DNA of 64,000 nucleotides from Homarus americanus (GCF_018991925.1 NW_024720711.1:6868365-6932364), one strand, 5' to 3'; numbered from the stretch's first letter, positions 35,871 through 49,628 are shown. Numbers and translations are program-made. The notes: a model not told the origin generated them from the sequence alone.

Positions 35871-36589
35871 TTACTTTGACGAATGGTATTTCCTCCCCAC
35901 TCTAGACTACTTCATTAGTGCCTTTGTTGAGAGTTATCACGTTTATACTACTATGATACGGGCTATTGGTCAGCTGATGCCCTCCCCCCACCTCCTCATC
36001 CCCCACTCCCCACAAGGAAAACATAAACAAACTCCCTCCTCCTTCCTTCCCTCCCTCCCTCCCTTTTTCCCCTTCTCCTCCTTCCTTCATCCCATCTCCC
36101 CCATCAATACCTTTCCCCACTTCCCCATTCACCATCCAACCCCATCACTCCTACGCCCACCACCAAACCACATTACTACAACCCTACTAACTACCACATC
36201 TACCTAATCCACCCACAACTACGCCCACCACCCAATTATATCACTCACCCACCCACCCATCACTCCACCCACTTCCCCGCCTACGCCGTCCCTATGTGAT
36301 AATCAGTTATGATCAAGTTGAACGTTCACAAATCACCCAACAGGAAATTGAGAACTCTTTTGCGTTTCAGTGTTGGAGGCGGCAGCGTTAGCCACCTTTG
36401 TTTGGCCAACTTCCGCCCCATAAGCTTCGGAGTCATGCTCGGCCGACCCCCCTTCCCTCCCTCCTTCCTACCCTCCCTCCTACCTCCCTCCCAGCTGCTA
36501 CCACTCTCCCCCTCCGTCCTTCCCTTCCATGCCTCGTTGGGGGTCAACTCTAACTCTACGCCCAACGCTAATCCACACATACATACAAC
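35871..36589. other. C-rich spacer, no gene recognised
   Basis: CCTT/CCCA-rich DNA with some unique sequence at 36290-36440. A plus frame crossing 35644-36207 is low-complexity. Confidence 0.5.
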
Positions 36590-36735
36590 CTCACCAAACA
36601 ACGCCCACACGACCCCATCAAATACGCCCACACGACCCCACGACCCCACCAAACAAGCCCACACTACCCCACCTAACACGCCACCCACGCAACCCCACCA
36701 AACATGCCCACACGACCCCACCAAACACGCCCACG
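36590..36735. repeat. CACGACCCCACCAAACACGCC minisatellite
   Basis: About seven copies of a unit of about 21 bp, CCCACACGACCCCACCAAA, with small indels. Confidence 0.85.
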
Positions 36736-37344
36736 CTTAATTAATGGGAGACAGTAAGAAAGAAGAGAAAACAAAAACACGAAAATGACGGTAAAACAGA
36801 CAGAAGAGACGGAAATAAAACAACACCTTTAATGAAACAAAAAAGCATCAATGAAGACAATAAATTAAAAATATAACAGATGAAGAAAAAAGACAAACTT
36901 ATAAAAAAAAAACGAAGAATAAGAAAAACAGAAAAAAAAACTGACACCGTTATCAAAACAAGAAGGAAAACACCAATAAAAATAACAAAGTAAAAATAAA
37001 AGATGAAAAAAAAAAAACACGAGACAACTATCAAAAAAAACCCCCCACAAATAAACCAACAAAATAATAAAACTGAAGAAAACCAGACATTCTTATCAAA
37101 ACAAAAAGGAGAAGAAGGAGAAGGAGGAGAAGCAGCAGTCAAGGAAATTACTGAAGCAAAATGAACCTAAGAAAATAAAATAAAAACACACAACTCCCTC
37201 GAAGGTAAACAGCGAATTATCACGAGTAAAGACAATTAATTCACCAGTAACATTGAACAGAACCCACCAGAGATAGTCTAAGTTGATCGAGGCTACAGGA
37301 TGTACAGTATGTATAATGTATGCATGAGGCTCTAGTTGATCAGT
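36736..37344. other. A-rich unique DNA
   Basis: Very A-rich on this strand with many A4-A12 runs. No gene was recognised. Confidence 0.5.
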
Positions 37345-37750
37345 GGAGGAGGGCTGCTGGGAGGGGCTGGGAGGGGCTGGTGATGTGAGGATCGGGTGGG
37401 TGGGGTGTGGGAGGGCTGGAGGCTGGTTGGTGATGTGAGGATCGGTGGGTGGGTGGGGCTAGTGGGAGCTGGGAGGGCTGGTGATGTGAGGATCGGTGGG
37501 TGGGGTGGGGGCTAGTGGGGCTGGGAGGGCTGGTGATGTGAGGATCGGGCGGGTGGGGGCTAGTGGGGGCTGGGGGGGGTGATGTGAGGATCGGTGGGTG
37601 GGGTGGTGGGGCTGGGAGGGTTGGTGATGTGAGGATCGGTGGGTGGGGTGGGGGGCTGGTGGGGGCGGGGCTGGCTGTGGGGGCTGGGAGGGGTTGGTGA
37701 TGTGAGGATCGGGTGGGTGGGGTGGGGGGGCTAGTGGGGGCTGGGATGGA
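37345..37750. repeat. 45-70 bp GC-rich minisatellite with GATGTGAGGATCGG core
   Basis: GATGTGAGGATCGG occurs seven times (near 37383, 37431, 37483, 37532, 37581, 37627 and 37698), separated by variable G-rich GGTGGGTGGGG/GGGCTGGGAGGG spacers. The core is almost invariant while the spacer varies. Confidence 0.9.
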
Positions 37751-37764
37751 GGACCACTTCACTC

Positions 37765-38040
37765 CGGCTGGTCACTCTTAACTACGTTACTTTGGTTGGT
37801 TACTTACTCTAATCACGTCACGCTGGTTGGTCACTTATTCTATAACATTACGCTGATCGGTCACTCAACGAGACAATTAGCTGGACACTCAACGCGACAC
37901 TGGCCGGTGACTCTAACACCATACTCACCGGTCACTCAACGTCACTCTGCCTAATCTATTCAGTAACGTCACACTTGCCGGACACCCTATAAGTGTCACA
38001 CTGGCTGGAAACTCACACTGGCCGGTCACTCTATACCTGT
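37765..38040. repeat. Degenerate CTGG(C/T)(C/T)GGTCACTC array
   Basis: About ten imperfect repeats of CTGGCCGGTCACTCTAAC-like units, many carrying ACGTCAC. An old array. Confidence 0.7.
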
Positions 38041-38280
38041 CTGTGTTTGATCGTGTAATCCCAGGTAGTGGATAATGTACTGACGGGGCTGAGATCTCCG
38101 CCAGCAGTGCCCAGCCGTAGCCACCGTCACCGCCACTGTCAGGAAGGCACAATGGCCACACATTTCAACAGGACTTTTAATCTGTTTATCGAAGCGGCTT
38201 AAGGTTGATGTTCTCATTATCTGGAAGTTCAGGTTAAATCGATCTATTCTTAAAGGTTCCCCCGGTTAAACTTTGGAGCA

Positions 38281-38317
38281 GGGCGGGGCGGGGCGGGGCG
38301 GGGCGGGGTGGGGCGGG
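38281..38317. repeat. (GGGGC)n GC-box run
   Basis: Seven consecutive GGGCG-type units, GGGGCGGGGCGGGGC, with one GGGGT variant. Each unit matches an Sp1/KLF GC box and the strand can form quadruplexes. It lies at the edge of unique DNA. Confidence 0.9.
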
Positions 38318-38399
38318 ATGGGGAGTCGTAGTATAAAACATCAGTGATCAAAACATCGTCAGGATCATACATTAGGACGCAAGGAGTCACAATACATCA

Positions 38400-38490
38400 C
38401 ACAGTTACATCTACCACCATCACCACCTACCACCATCACCACCTACCACCATCACCACCCACCACCACCACCACCTACCACCATCACCAC
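38400..38490. repeat. CACCATCACCACCTAC minisatellite
   Basis: About five copies of a 15-18 bp CCA-rich unit. Confidence 0.85.
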
Positions 38491-42444
<3,954 letters not shown>

Positions 42445-42586
42445 CTTTCTTGGGGATGAGGGACTTGAGGAGGAAGACGGCGTTGTCGTCGGTAGCCCAG
42501 GCGTGCATCTTGCGGTAAGAATCTCGCCCTTTCTCGGTCAGTTTGTCCCAACACTTAGGCTTGGACAGGAGCTCAGACACGGTGCC
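42445..42586 (-). CDS. cut: cut exon F (CUT repeat 1, C-terminal half)
   Basis: 142 bp, 47 full codons, acceptor GTGTACCCGCAG and donor GTGAGT. It encodes GTVSELLSKPKCWDKL, TEKGRDSYRKMHAWATDD and ends FLLKSLIPKK plus one base. The family normally reads KPKPW where this copy reads KPKCW (codon TGT at 42551-42553). This is the last cut exon that could be found in the window. Confidence 0.97.
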
Positions 42587-45403
42587 CTGCGGGTACACCA
42601 AACACCACCATTCACGCCACAGAATGTTGACAACGAGGAGCTACAGAATGAAGACTTAGAAATAAAGTCAAACAAAATATGTTAAACTGTGTCGAGAAAA
42701 CGTTAGAAAAAGAAATAGTTTAGGGGAGGACGAGGAAAACAGAATATTAAGGAAGAATAGATGGATGCAAAAGACATATAGAAGAAAGGGAGTAATCCTG
42801 GGATATAATGGATTAAGAAAGACGAACAAAAAGTTAGGTAGAAAGAGAGAGGATGGACAGATGGTTGGGTAGAGAGAGAGAAAGGGAGAGGATGAATAGG
42901 AGGTTGGTTAGAGAGGGAAAAAGATGACACTGGAAAGTTTGGTGGTGAAAGTACACGAAACGGAGCACCACGAACGAGAAGGAAAAGCAGTCACTTGAAA
43001 TAATACAAGATAAAAATAAATACCCAAACAACTAACTTGGTGACCCGGAGGCCAGTAGAGTTTGTAATAATATAAATGCAAATAAATAATAATAACACAG
43101 ATCTCCCTAACAATAGCTAACTAAAGGCCCAACATTACATGGAAGTTCACTAGGTCTTCGTGAATCAGTATCCGAGTTTTATAATTACGAATAATGACTC
43201 TGATAAGTTCGAATCACCTGACGATTCATTCCCTCCGTCTCCATGGTTTATTTCACATGAGGTTTAACCATCCTAGCACTAAATCTAACCTAACCTAACC
43301 CTAACCCACCAGGTAGAGTTAAGGTGGTTAATATTTTAGGTAAAATAACCAGGGGATTCGAAAATGACTTCTGGGAGACAAAAATAACCAAATTTTATAA
43401 GATTCTTATCAAAACTTATTCCACAAAACACACTCGTGAATAAAAACCTAATATACAAAAAGCCCTCACTTATAAGCACTAAAAGAACACATCTCACATA
43501 ACTCACTTGTGAAAGCCCAAGAACGTATTTTGCAAACAGTCTCTGGCCGATGTTGTGAATGGAGAGGAGTTCCCGTACTCGTCGGGCCAGGTTGAGTGTG
43601 TCTAAGTTCTGCTGACAAAACTTCTCCATGTTGAACCTGTGGGGAGAGACACGACCTGGGGTGAACTGGGATGAAGTAAGGGGGGGGGGGAGCTTGGGTG
43701 AGCTGTGGGGAGGTGACGGAGAGCTGGGATGAGTTGTGTGGAGGTGGAGTGAGATGAGGGAGGTGGTGTGGATTTGGGGTGAGGTGGGGTGGGGTAGGGT
43801 GTGGTGGGGTGAGGACGGCGGAGGGGCACGATTGACTTCTCATAGTGTTACTTTGTGATCATAATTCTTAAGTAAATGGTAAACGCCTTTTAAGTATATG
43901 GTGAACCACTAACTAGATAGTGGATAGACTAATGTGAGGTACAGTACATTAAGGAGTACTGTAAGTGTACATAGGCAGCCATGCAAACACTAATCCGAAA
44001 ACACACACACACACACACACACACACCCACCTCAGTATCTCCTGCAGCCGGGCCTCCATGGGGTCGCCCTTGGGAATGAGTGACTCTCCAGTAATCCGGT
44101 CTTCGAACTTGAAGGCCAGGGAGGGGATCTCCTCCTTGAAGGGTGAGCGGTCGTCCCTGGACTGGAAGGGACTCTTGGTCTCGTGGGGGAAGCCATTGAC
44201 GAGGGAGGAAGGACTCTTCATGCTGACGTCACCGAGGGGAGAGTCCCTGGAGTCCGAGCGCTCGACCTGACCTCCTCCGCTGTCGGGGGACATCTGACCT
44301 GTGGCAACAACCGAGTCATCTTACAACCTGACCTTAAACAACATCGCTGGCACGAGCACTCACCAGCGCCTGACGTTTACCTCCAACTAGCAATGAAGAT
44401 TTTATGAAAGGTAAGCCCCAGACACGTTCTCCCGTACAGTGACGTTATAGTTCTTAAGATCAAGTAACCACAATTATAATCTTCAACAGTGATGAGTTTA
44501 TGTCTGACCCAAATATAATAATTATGACTTTATCAAACTAACATGTTGGAGGAATATGTTTAGTGTTAAAAATTATGGTTAATATATAGGACTAACCCGC
44601 CAGGGCTGCAAAGCGCCGATGCGGCTGTATCATCTCACGTCCAGAAAATGCCTCAAATTTCACCATATCATAGTAATTTCTTTCTGTTTAATATACCGGG
44701 GAAGTTAGGTAAGGTTAGGTAGGTTTGTTTGGTTTGGTTGGTTAGGTTGTCTTCATAGCCACAAATGTTAAGTACCGTTTATTTTAAAAATATACATTTT
44801 TTAACATATTTCACAAACTACAACAGTGTCCACTATAATATAACAATGAAATTCCGGCGTTTTTATGATTGTTTTCAATCAATTTCGCTCGCGGGTTAGT
44901 CCTATATAATTACCAAAATTATTATTATTATCATCATGACAGGTGTAAGAGGTGCAACTAACCTGAGTTGAGGTGATGGCGTTCTTGTGCTGACCTCTCC
45001 AGGGAGCGTCGCCACTCCTCCCCCAAGAGGTGGTGAAGAGGAGTGCCTGGCGGGGGGTGCGGTGCCAGGGGCTGAAGGGGGGAGGCCATAGGGGGAGGTG
45101 CGAGAGGGGGTGGAAGGTGTGGCCTCAGCGGAGGGTGGAGGTGCGCGTGGCCCATCGGAGGCAGTGGACCTGTAAGGAAGGTGTGTGCAGGTCATTACCA
45201 CCTGTGTGTTATGTGGTTGGTGTGTCCCTCTGTGTCATCACCACCATGGTAATCACTCCATAACACACTCCTCCCTCAGTATCAGGAAGGTATGATGACC
45301 ACTGTATACTCCCTCCCTCTTCCTTACACCCGACACATCCACTAATACATAATACAGTATATAAATGTAATATCTATATATCTATTTATCATGTCAATAT
45401 AAT

Positions 45404-45467
<64 letters not shown>

Positions 45468-45948
45468 CTACCAGGCTATAGTCATGCAGGCACTACCAGC
45501 GTAAACAACAACAAGAACTTAAAGAGAGTCAACAAGAGTGGAAGATAAACATAACACCAGTAGAATCTTTAATAAAACTAAACCCGCACAGTGAACACGT
45601 CCCACCACACAGCACAACCTTTATAAATCAAAGTAAATTCTCTAAGAAAATTACCATCAACATCCTCCCCTCCCTCCTTTCCTCCCTCGCTTAGATATCT
45701 TTTAAAACCACTAAAAGCCCCGAGGAAGAAATAAAATAATAAAAGTCGACAGCAGCCTTAATCAACATCGAGAAACAAGTATTAATGCCTCCGGCTACTT
45801 ACCGTAGACCTCGTGAAACTGCTTACCGAACTCCGAGGTGGATATTTTGAGGTCGTGTTCTGCTTTTGAGCGGTCGGCCAGTAGGCTCTCTAGCGACCGA
45901 GGGGGCAGACCGAGACCTTCCGGCCCCATCCTTCCTTCCCGGATGTTC
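42445..45948 (-). CDS. cut: cut/CUX homeobox transcription factor, partial (five exons incl. CUT repeat 1)
   Basis: Cut/CUX proteins are nuclear transcription factors with three CUT DNA-binding repeats and one homeodomain; in insects Cut specifies sensory-organ and other cell fates. Five minus-strand exons (45803-45948, 44963-45169, 44031-44298, 43507-43636, 42445-42586) all have CAG acceptors and GT donors. Junction phases match at every step (1, 1, 2, 0), giving about 297 residues without a stop. The end reads FKFEDRITGESLIPKGDPME, then LDTLNLARRVRELLS, IGQRLFAKYVLGLSQ and GTVSELLSKPK, WDKLTEKGRDSYRKM. This is the conserved lead-in plus first CUT repeat of arthropod Cut, as I remember it. 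ONECUT and SATB proteins have clearly different CUT sequences. The open phase 2 at the 5' end and phase 1 at the 3' end show exons missing on both sides: N-terminal part, CUT repeats 2-3 and homeodomain. Introns are 394-920 bp. Confidence 0.95.
42587..43506 (-). other. cut intron E-F
   Basis: 920 bp, AT-rich, with a short CCTAACC patch (43288-43310, TTAGG-related). The intron interrupts the CUT repeat between GLSQ and GTVSE. Confidence 0.85.
43507..43636 (-). CDS. cut: cut exon E (CUT repeat 1, N-terminal half)
   Basis: 130 bp, 43 full codons, acceptor GTCTCTCCCCACAG and donor GTGAGT. It encodes FNMEKFCQQNLDTLNLARR and then the first helices of the CUT repeat up to GLSQ. The CUT repeat is a helical DNA-binding fold related to POU-specific domains. 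The exon ends exactly after GLSQ in phase 0. Confidence 0.97.
44001..44030 (-). repeat. (UG)n immediately after the exon D 5' splice site
   Basis: On the transcript strand the donor GTGGGT is followed at once by about 12 GT units. (UG)n tracts are known binding sites of CELF/Bruno and TDP-43-type splicing regulators, so length changes here could alter use of this donor. Confidence 0.85.
44031..44298 (-). CDS. cut: cut exon D (Ser-Pro-rich segment and lead-in to CUT repeat 1)
   Basis: 268 bp, 88 full codons, acceptor TTGTTGCCACAG. It contains five Ser-Pro dipeptides (MSPD, DSPL, KSPS, KSPF, RSPF), typical targets of proline-directed kinases such as CDKs or MAPKs. It ends with LAFKFEDRITGESL, PKGDPMEARLQEIL, conserved in Cut just before the first CUT repeat. 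The donor is GTGGGT and runs straight into a (GT)n microsatellite. The exon also holds a perfect TGACGTCA at 44224-44231, possibly by chance. Confidence 0.95.
44299..44962 (-). other. cut intron C-D
   Basis: 664 bp of AT-rich sequence with a short TTAGGTAAGGTTAGG-type patch at 44704-44750 on the plus strand. Nothing else was recognised. Confidence 0.85.
44963..45169 (-). CDS. cut: cut exon C (Pro/His-rich segment)
   Basis: 207 bp, 68 full codons, acceptor CCTTCCTTACAG and donor GTTAGT. It begins PLPPMGHAHLHPPLRPHLPP, continues Pro-rich, and ends with a charged stretch EEWRRSLERSAQERHH. Likely disordered. Its GC content is far above the flanking introns, which supports coding status. Phase 1 in and phase 1 out match both neighbours. 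Confidence 0.9.
45170..45802 (-). other. cut intron B-C with (GA)n
   Basis: 633 bp, bounded by exon B donor and exon C acceptor. It contains (GA)n at about 45407-45464 on the plus strand, (CT)n on the transcript. No other feature was seen. Confidence 0.85.
45803..45948 (-). CDS. cut: cut exon B (linker)
   Basis: 146 bp, 48 full codons. The acceptor follows TTTTTACTTCCCCAG and the donor is GTAAGT. It encodes NIREGRMGPEGLGLPP, then SLESLLADRSKAEHDLK and a short helical-looking end. No named domain; probably the linker between the N-terminal coiled coil and the first CUT repeat. It needs two bases from the previous exon, which I could not place with confidence. Confidence 0.85.
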
Positions 45949-46017
45949 CTGGGGAAGTAAAAACTAATCTTTTAGTTATATTGTCCTTATGTTAGCAGTT
46001 ACACCTGTAGTATTATA

Positions 46018-46048
<31 letters not shown>

Positions 46049-46957
46049 CCTCTGTGCACAATTCTATAAAATAATACACAACATTATTTCTCATAAACAG
46101 TTAAAACAATCAACACGTAAACACGATATAGTAAAAGATAAAAATAGTTACACCGTTTATTTCCCCCCAAACACGAACAGCAACCATACGTGTGTCCATC
46201 CTTGAAACAGATATACCGGTAATGTAACGTTGGGTGACGATAGCGGTTCCAACATAGCAATTTTTCTCCCCGTGGTTCGCGTCAGTGGGTCGCCCCTTCA
46301 CCGCCCAGGTGTGTTGGCCGCTGTGGAGGTCCCCCGCAGCGCCTCCAACCCTGTAAACCCCACGCTGCTCTCACTCCCCCCCCCACCTCACCCTCTCTAA
46401 CACGATATTTTTTTTTCTAATGTGGGGAACCATCTTTCTTACCTCTATCTCTACCTCCCCTCTCTCTCTGTTGCACCCCCCAGGACATCTCTCCCTCCCT
46501 CCCTCTCTCTCCCTCTCTCTCTCTGCCTCTCTCTGTCTCTCTCTCCATGGCACTCTACATCATCGTCTTCACATATGGAATACCACCCCCTCCACCTTCA
46601 GGACCTTCTATAGCACAGCTCCTAATACCCAGTCTACCACTACCATTTCTTCCGTCCATGGTACCCCTGACCGCTCTCAGTGTCTCCCTCCTTGGTACTA
46701 CATCTCAGCACCTTCCCGTCTATCTGTGAAACACCTCATTACCTCCTCCAGACTGTGGTACTCCTCCTACCCCCTCCCTCCAACCTCCTCCCAGTATCTG
46801 CGGCAAGTTGGGTGTAACAGCAGCGTTCAACACACACGCTCAGACACACACACAGACAAGAGAGCAACCTTACCACCAGCAACTGTCTCTCTCTCTCTCT
46901 CTCTACCCCCCCCTCTCTCTCTCTCTCTATCTGTCTCTCTCTCCCTTCTCCAACTAC
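45949..46957 (-). other. Presumed intron A-B with (GT)n and (CT)n
   Basis: Contains (GT)n at 46021-46048 and CT-rich DNA at 46490-46545 and 46888-46945. A GC-rich patch at 46270-46350 has an acceptor-like TTTACAG on the minus strand but does not supply the phase needed to connect exons A and B. Confidence 0.45.
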
Positions 46958-47049
46958 CTTTCTCGACCCGCGGCGGCCACTCGGGAGGTCCTGCTTAATA
47001 TTCAGCGAGCCGGCCAAGTCCATCAGGAACCCATTGATGCGAGACGCTA
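46958..47049 (-). CDS. Possible further cut exon (exon A), phase not compatible
   Basis: 92 bp with acceptor-like TACCCAACACCAG and donor-like AAAG/GTAGTT. The only frame open throughout encodes ASRINGFLMDLAGSLNIKQD and a basic end. It ends in phase 0, but exon B needs two bases, so the two cannot be joined directly in frame. Either a small exon lies between 45949 and 46957, or this is an alternative first exon (an in-frame ATG lies upstream at 47144-47146), or it is not an exon. No domain is recognised. Confidence 0.35.
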
Positions 47050-49342
47050 CTGGTGTTGGGTAAACAGGCCCTTCTACACAATACATCCCGCGAATCATTG
47101 TCCTTGATCGGCGTCTAACAAAGGGGGAAATGGAGGCGCTCGTCATGGAGTCGTCCCCGTCTTAAGGGGGTTTAGGTGTCCCTACAAATCGTCGCCTTTA
47201 AGGGATATTTTAGGGTTTGTTTTAGCAGATTTTGAGCTGAGTTTTAGGGGGATTTTGTCTTGTTGATGGAGATAGTTTAAGGTGTTGTGTCAGTCTTCGT
47301 TAAATTGGATCATTAATTAAGATCACCTGATGATTAGACACTCCAGATTATTTCACCTGAAGACTAATCACCTTACCTTTACCTGGGGTTAAGTAAGGTT
47401 AGATTGATTAATCTTCAGATGAAATAAGCTGGGGTGTCTAATCTTCAGGTAATCACTTCATTTCAACAAAACTCTTCTCAGTGACGTAACACTTCCAAGA
47501 CGCAAACTTCAGAGAAAAATTATTTAAAACAACAATAAATGACAAATCATGATACCTTTAAAAACAAGAATTCTTCACCTGAATGGAGACGATCATTCCA
47601 GCTGATTCGAATTAACACCCGTGACTTGCAGGATCCAACTCTTTTGTGGGCATCAATAGGAGGTTTCAGGCCCAGTCTACTTTGACGGAAGCTCACGCCT
47701 ATAATTTTGCAATCAATAGAGCTCCTATTAGCAATAACTCAACAGCCGTGCATCTGCAGACTCGACCCACGTGGCCTATTGTCCTCTCCGTCTCTCTATT
47801 AAGACCTACCAATAATATTCTTCGTTATATAAAATGGTCTTGGATTTGTTGGGGTATTTTTTCACTATTTATAAATTTGTATTGTGGGATTTGGAATTCG
47901 TTGACTCTCGCTTATAAAGAGTGGTCGAAAATAAGAGCCCAGATTATAAATGATTATATTTAGAGATTTGGGCATTATTTCGATGAGCCTATTTTTTTGT
48001 GTGTGTGTGGGGAGGGGGGGGGGGTAATAATTATGGTCGTGAGAAAATTGAAAATAATCTAGATCAATAGTCTTTAACCTTTGAAGTTGATGAGAAGAAA
48101 CTCAAATAACATCTATTGACGTTTTCATTATTCATTTACGTTATCCCGAAGGTAAATTTCATAACACGGTGGAATTAATCGGTCGACAATCATATCATTA
48201 TAACCTTGTCGGAGGAACGAGGTGTAGAGAGAGCAGACAATCAAAACAGTATCTGTCAGGTAGAAGGTATCAATTCCACAGCCCGCAGCGGTGGCCACCT
48301 CAATATGCAAATTCACTGTTGAATCCCAGTGTTTGATGGGGACGATTGAACGATAATTTGTGTGTCAACCTGCTGGGTCTTGCTACCTGCATTTTAAACG
48401 TTGCATCTTTCTTCTGTCCAATGAGTTTGCACACACTTTTGTTAGCGATGAATTTTAAATGTATATTAGTGTCCTGGTGTGACTTCCCACCTCGGCCAAA
48501 AAATAAAAATAAATAAAACAGTGGGGGAAAAAATATATAATTTCTAATGTTTAGTAAAGTCAGGAGATGAACGCCGTAAGGTCAACAACACGAAGAATCC
48601 AAACAGGTCGAGATTCCTGTGTAATCAAAACAAACATATAAATCTCCGGAATGTGGCGAAGTTAATGAATAAAGAAGAATAAGAAGAAGAGGAGGAAGAG
48701 ACGGCAGACAGGAGGAGGAGTGGTTGGCCTCCCCGCAGGTGAAGATGATGACACAAGCGCCAAGGTGGAAGAACAAAGGTAATTATGTAGCCAAGGAACG
48801 TCAGGATACATCACAGTAGCTGGCAACCGAGGGGAGGGGGAGAGGGAGGGAGAAGGGAGAGCATTGAGTCACTGTGTTTGCTCTCTACCTGTGGCCACGC
48901 TCCGTATACGCCCTTCTCACCCACCCATCCACCCACCCACACACACACACACACACAGATGTACGAACAGTAACTCTTAGTCCCTAACACACACACAGTG
49001 AGACACAACTCTTTATATCTCTCACTCTCTCACTGTCTGTCTCCCTCCATGTCTCACAGCTGTTCCACATCTCACCTGATATTGAAAGGCCACCCAAAAC
49101 AGACGGCATTGTAATGGGACTTTTTTTTTTTTGTTAAGGAAAGGAAATCAGGGTAAGAGAGAGGAGGTGGAGCGAGACAGCCTAGGCGAAGGGCACCTCT
49201 CTGGACAATGGGACTTGATAATGATACTGACAAATTACAAATCAGTTGCTATTATGGTCAGTTTCCTTGGTTTTGACGAGTTCAGTCCACCTTCCGCTAC
49301 CTGACTTCCTTACTGTAATTAGACTTTTAAGCTGAGATAAAA
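47050..49342. other. 2.3 kb of unique DNA, candidate regulatory sequence
   Basis: Repeat-poor. A perfect octamer ATGCAAAT lies at 48305-48312, and TTTTGCAATCAATAGAG lies near 47707. Frames at 47646-47963 (plus) and 48128-48316 (minus) are complex but show no domain and no convincing exon borders. (CA)n at 48937-48958. Confidence 0.4.
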
Positions 49343-49347
49343 GTGCG

Positions 49348-49373
<26 letters not shown>

Positions 49374-49378
<5 letters not shown>

Positions 49379-49628
49379 CGCTGCCACCGCCCCTCCCACA
49401 GTAGATGGAGCCCTCCACATGTGCAACGAATGTGGACGACGCTGCGGGTCCCGTATCGGTCTCTTTAGTCACCTCAAGACTCACTAACCTTGGTGACATC
49501 CCTAATAACCCATATCATTTTACCATAGCTGAATGATCGTCATACTTGATTCCGAGTGACAGCAAAGTAGTAGTAGTAGTAGTAGTAGTAGTTGTATTAG
49601 TAGTAGTTGTATTAGTAGTAGTAGTAGT
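49374..49628 (+). mobile_element. Retroelement tail: C2H2 zinc finger, stop, short 3' UTR, (TAG)n
   Basis: Seen: a frame running out of the (GT)n at 49343-49374 encodes DAATAPPTVDGALH, then a finger CNECGRRCGSRIGLFSHLKT ending in His and TAA (49485-49487). Spacing is C-x2-C-x12-H-x3-H. About 80 bp later (TAG)n starts at 49566. Known, from memory: CGRxCxSRIGLxSHxxxH followed by a stop is a common C-terminal end of LINE-type ORFs in marine invertebrates, and a short UTR plus trinucleotide tail is typical of RTE-like elements. Inferred: a severely 5'-truncated insertion, plus strand. A host zinc-finger exon is less likely. Confidence 0.65.

Noticed and set aside
38060..38155. Next cut exon after CUT repeat 1 (minus strand)
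   Set aside because: A frame reading DSGGDGGYGWALLAE looked tempting, but there is no AG acceptor in the required phase and no downstream CUT sequence.
46270..46350. Small exon between exon A and exon B
   Set aside because: Acceptor-like TTTACAG and donor-like GTGAAG give 49 bp, which does not convert phase 0 into the phase exon B needs.
48128..48316. 62-codon minus frame upstream of cut exons
   Set aside because: Balanced composition but no splice borders in phase with neighbouring exons and no recognised similarity.
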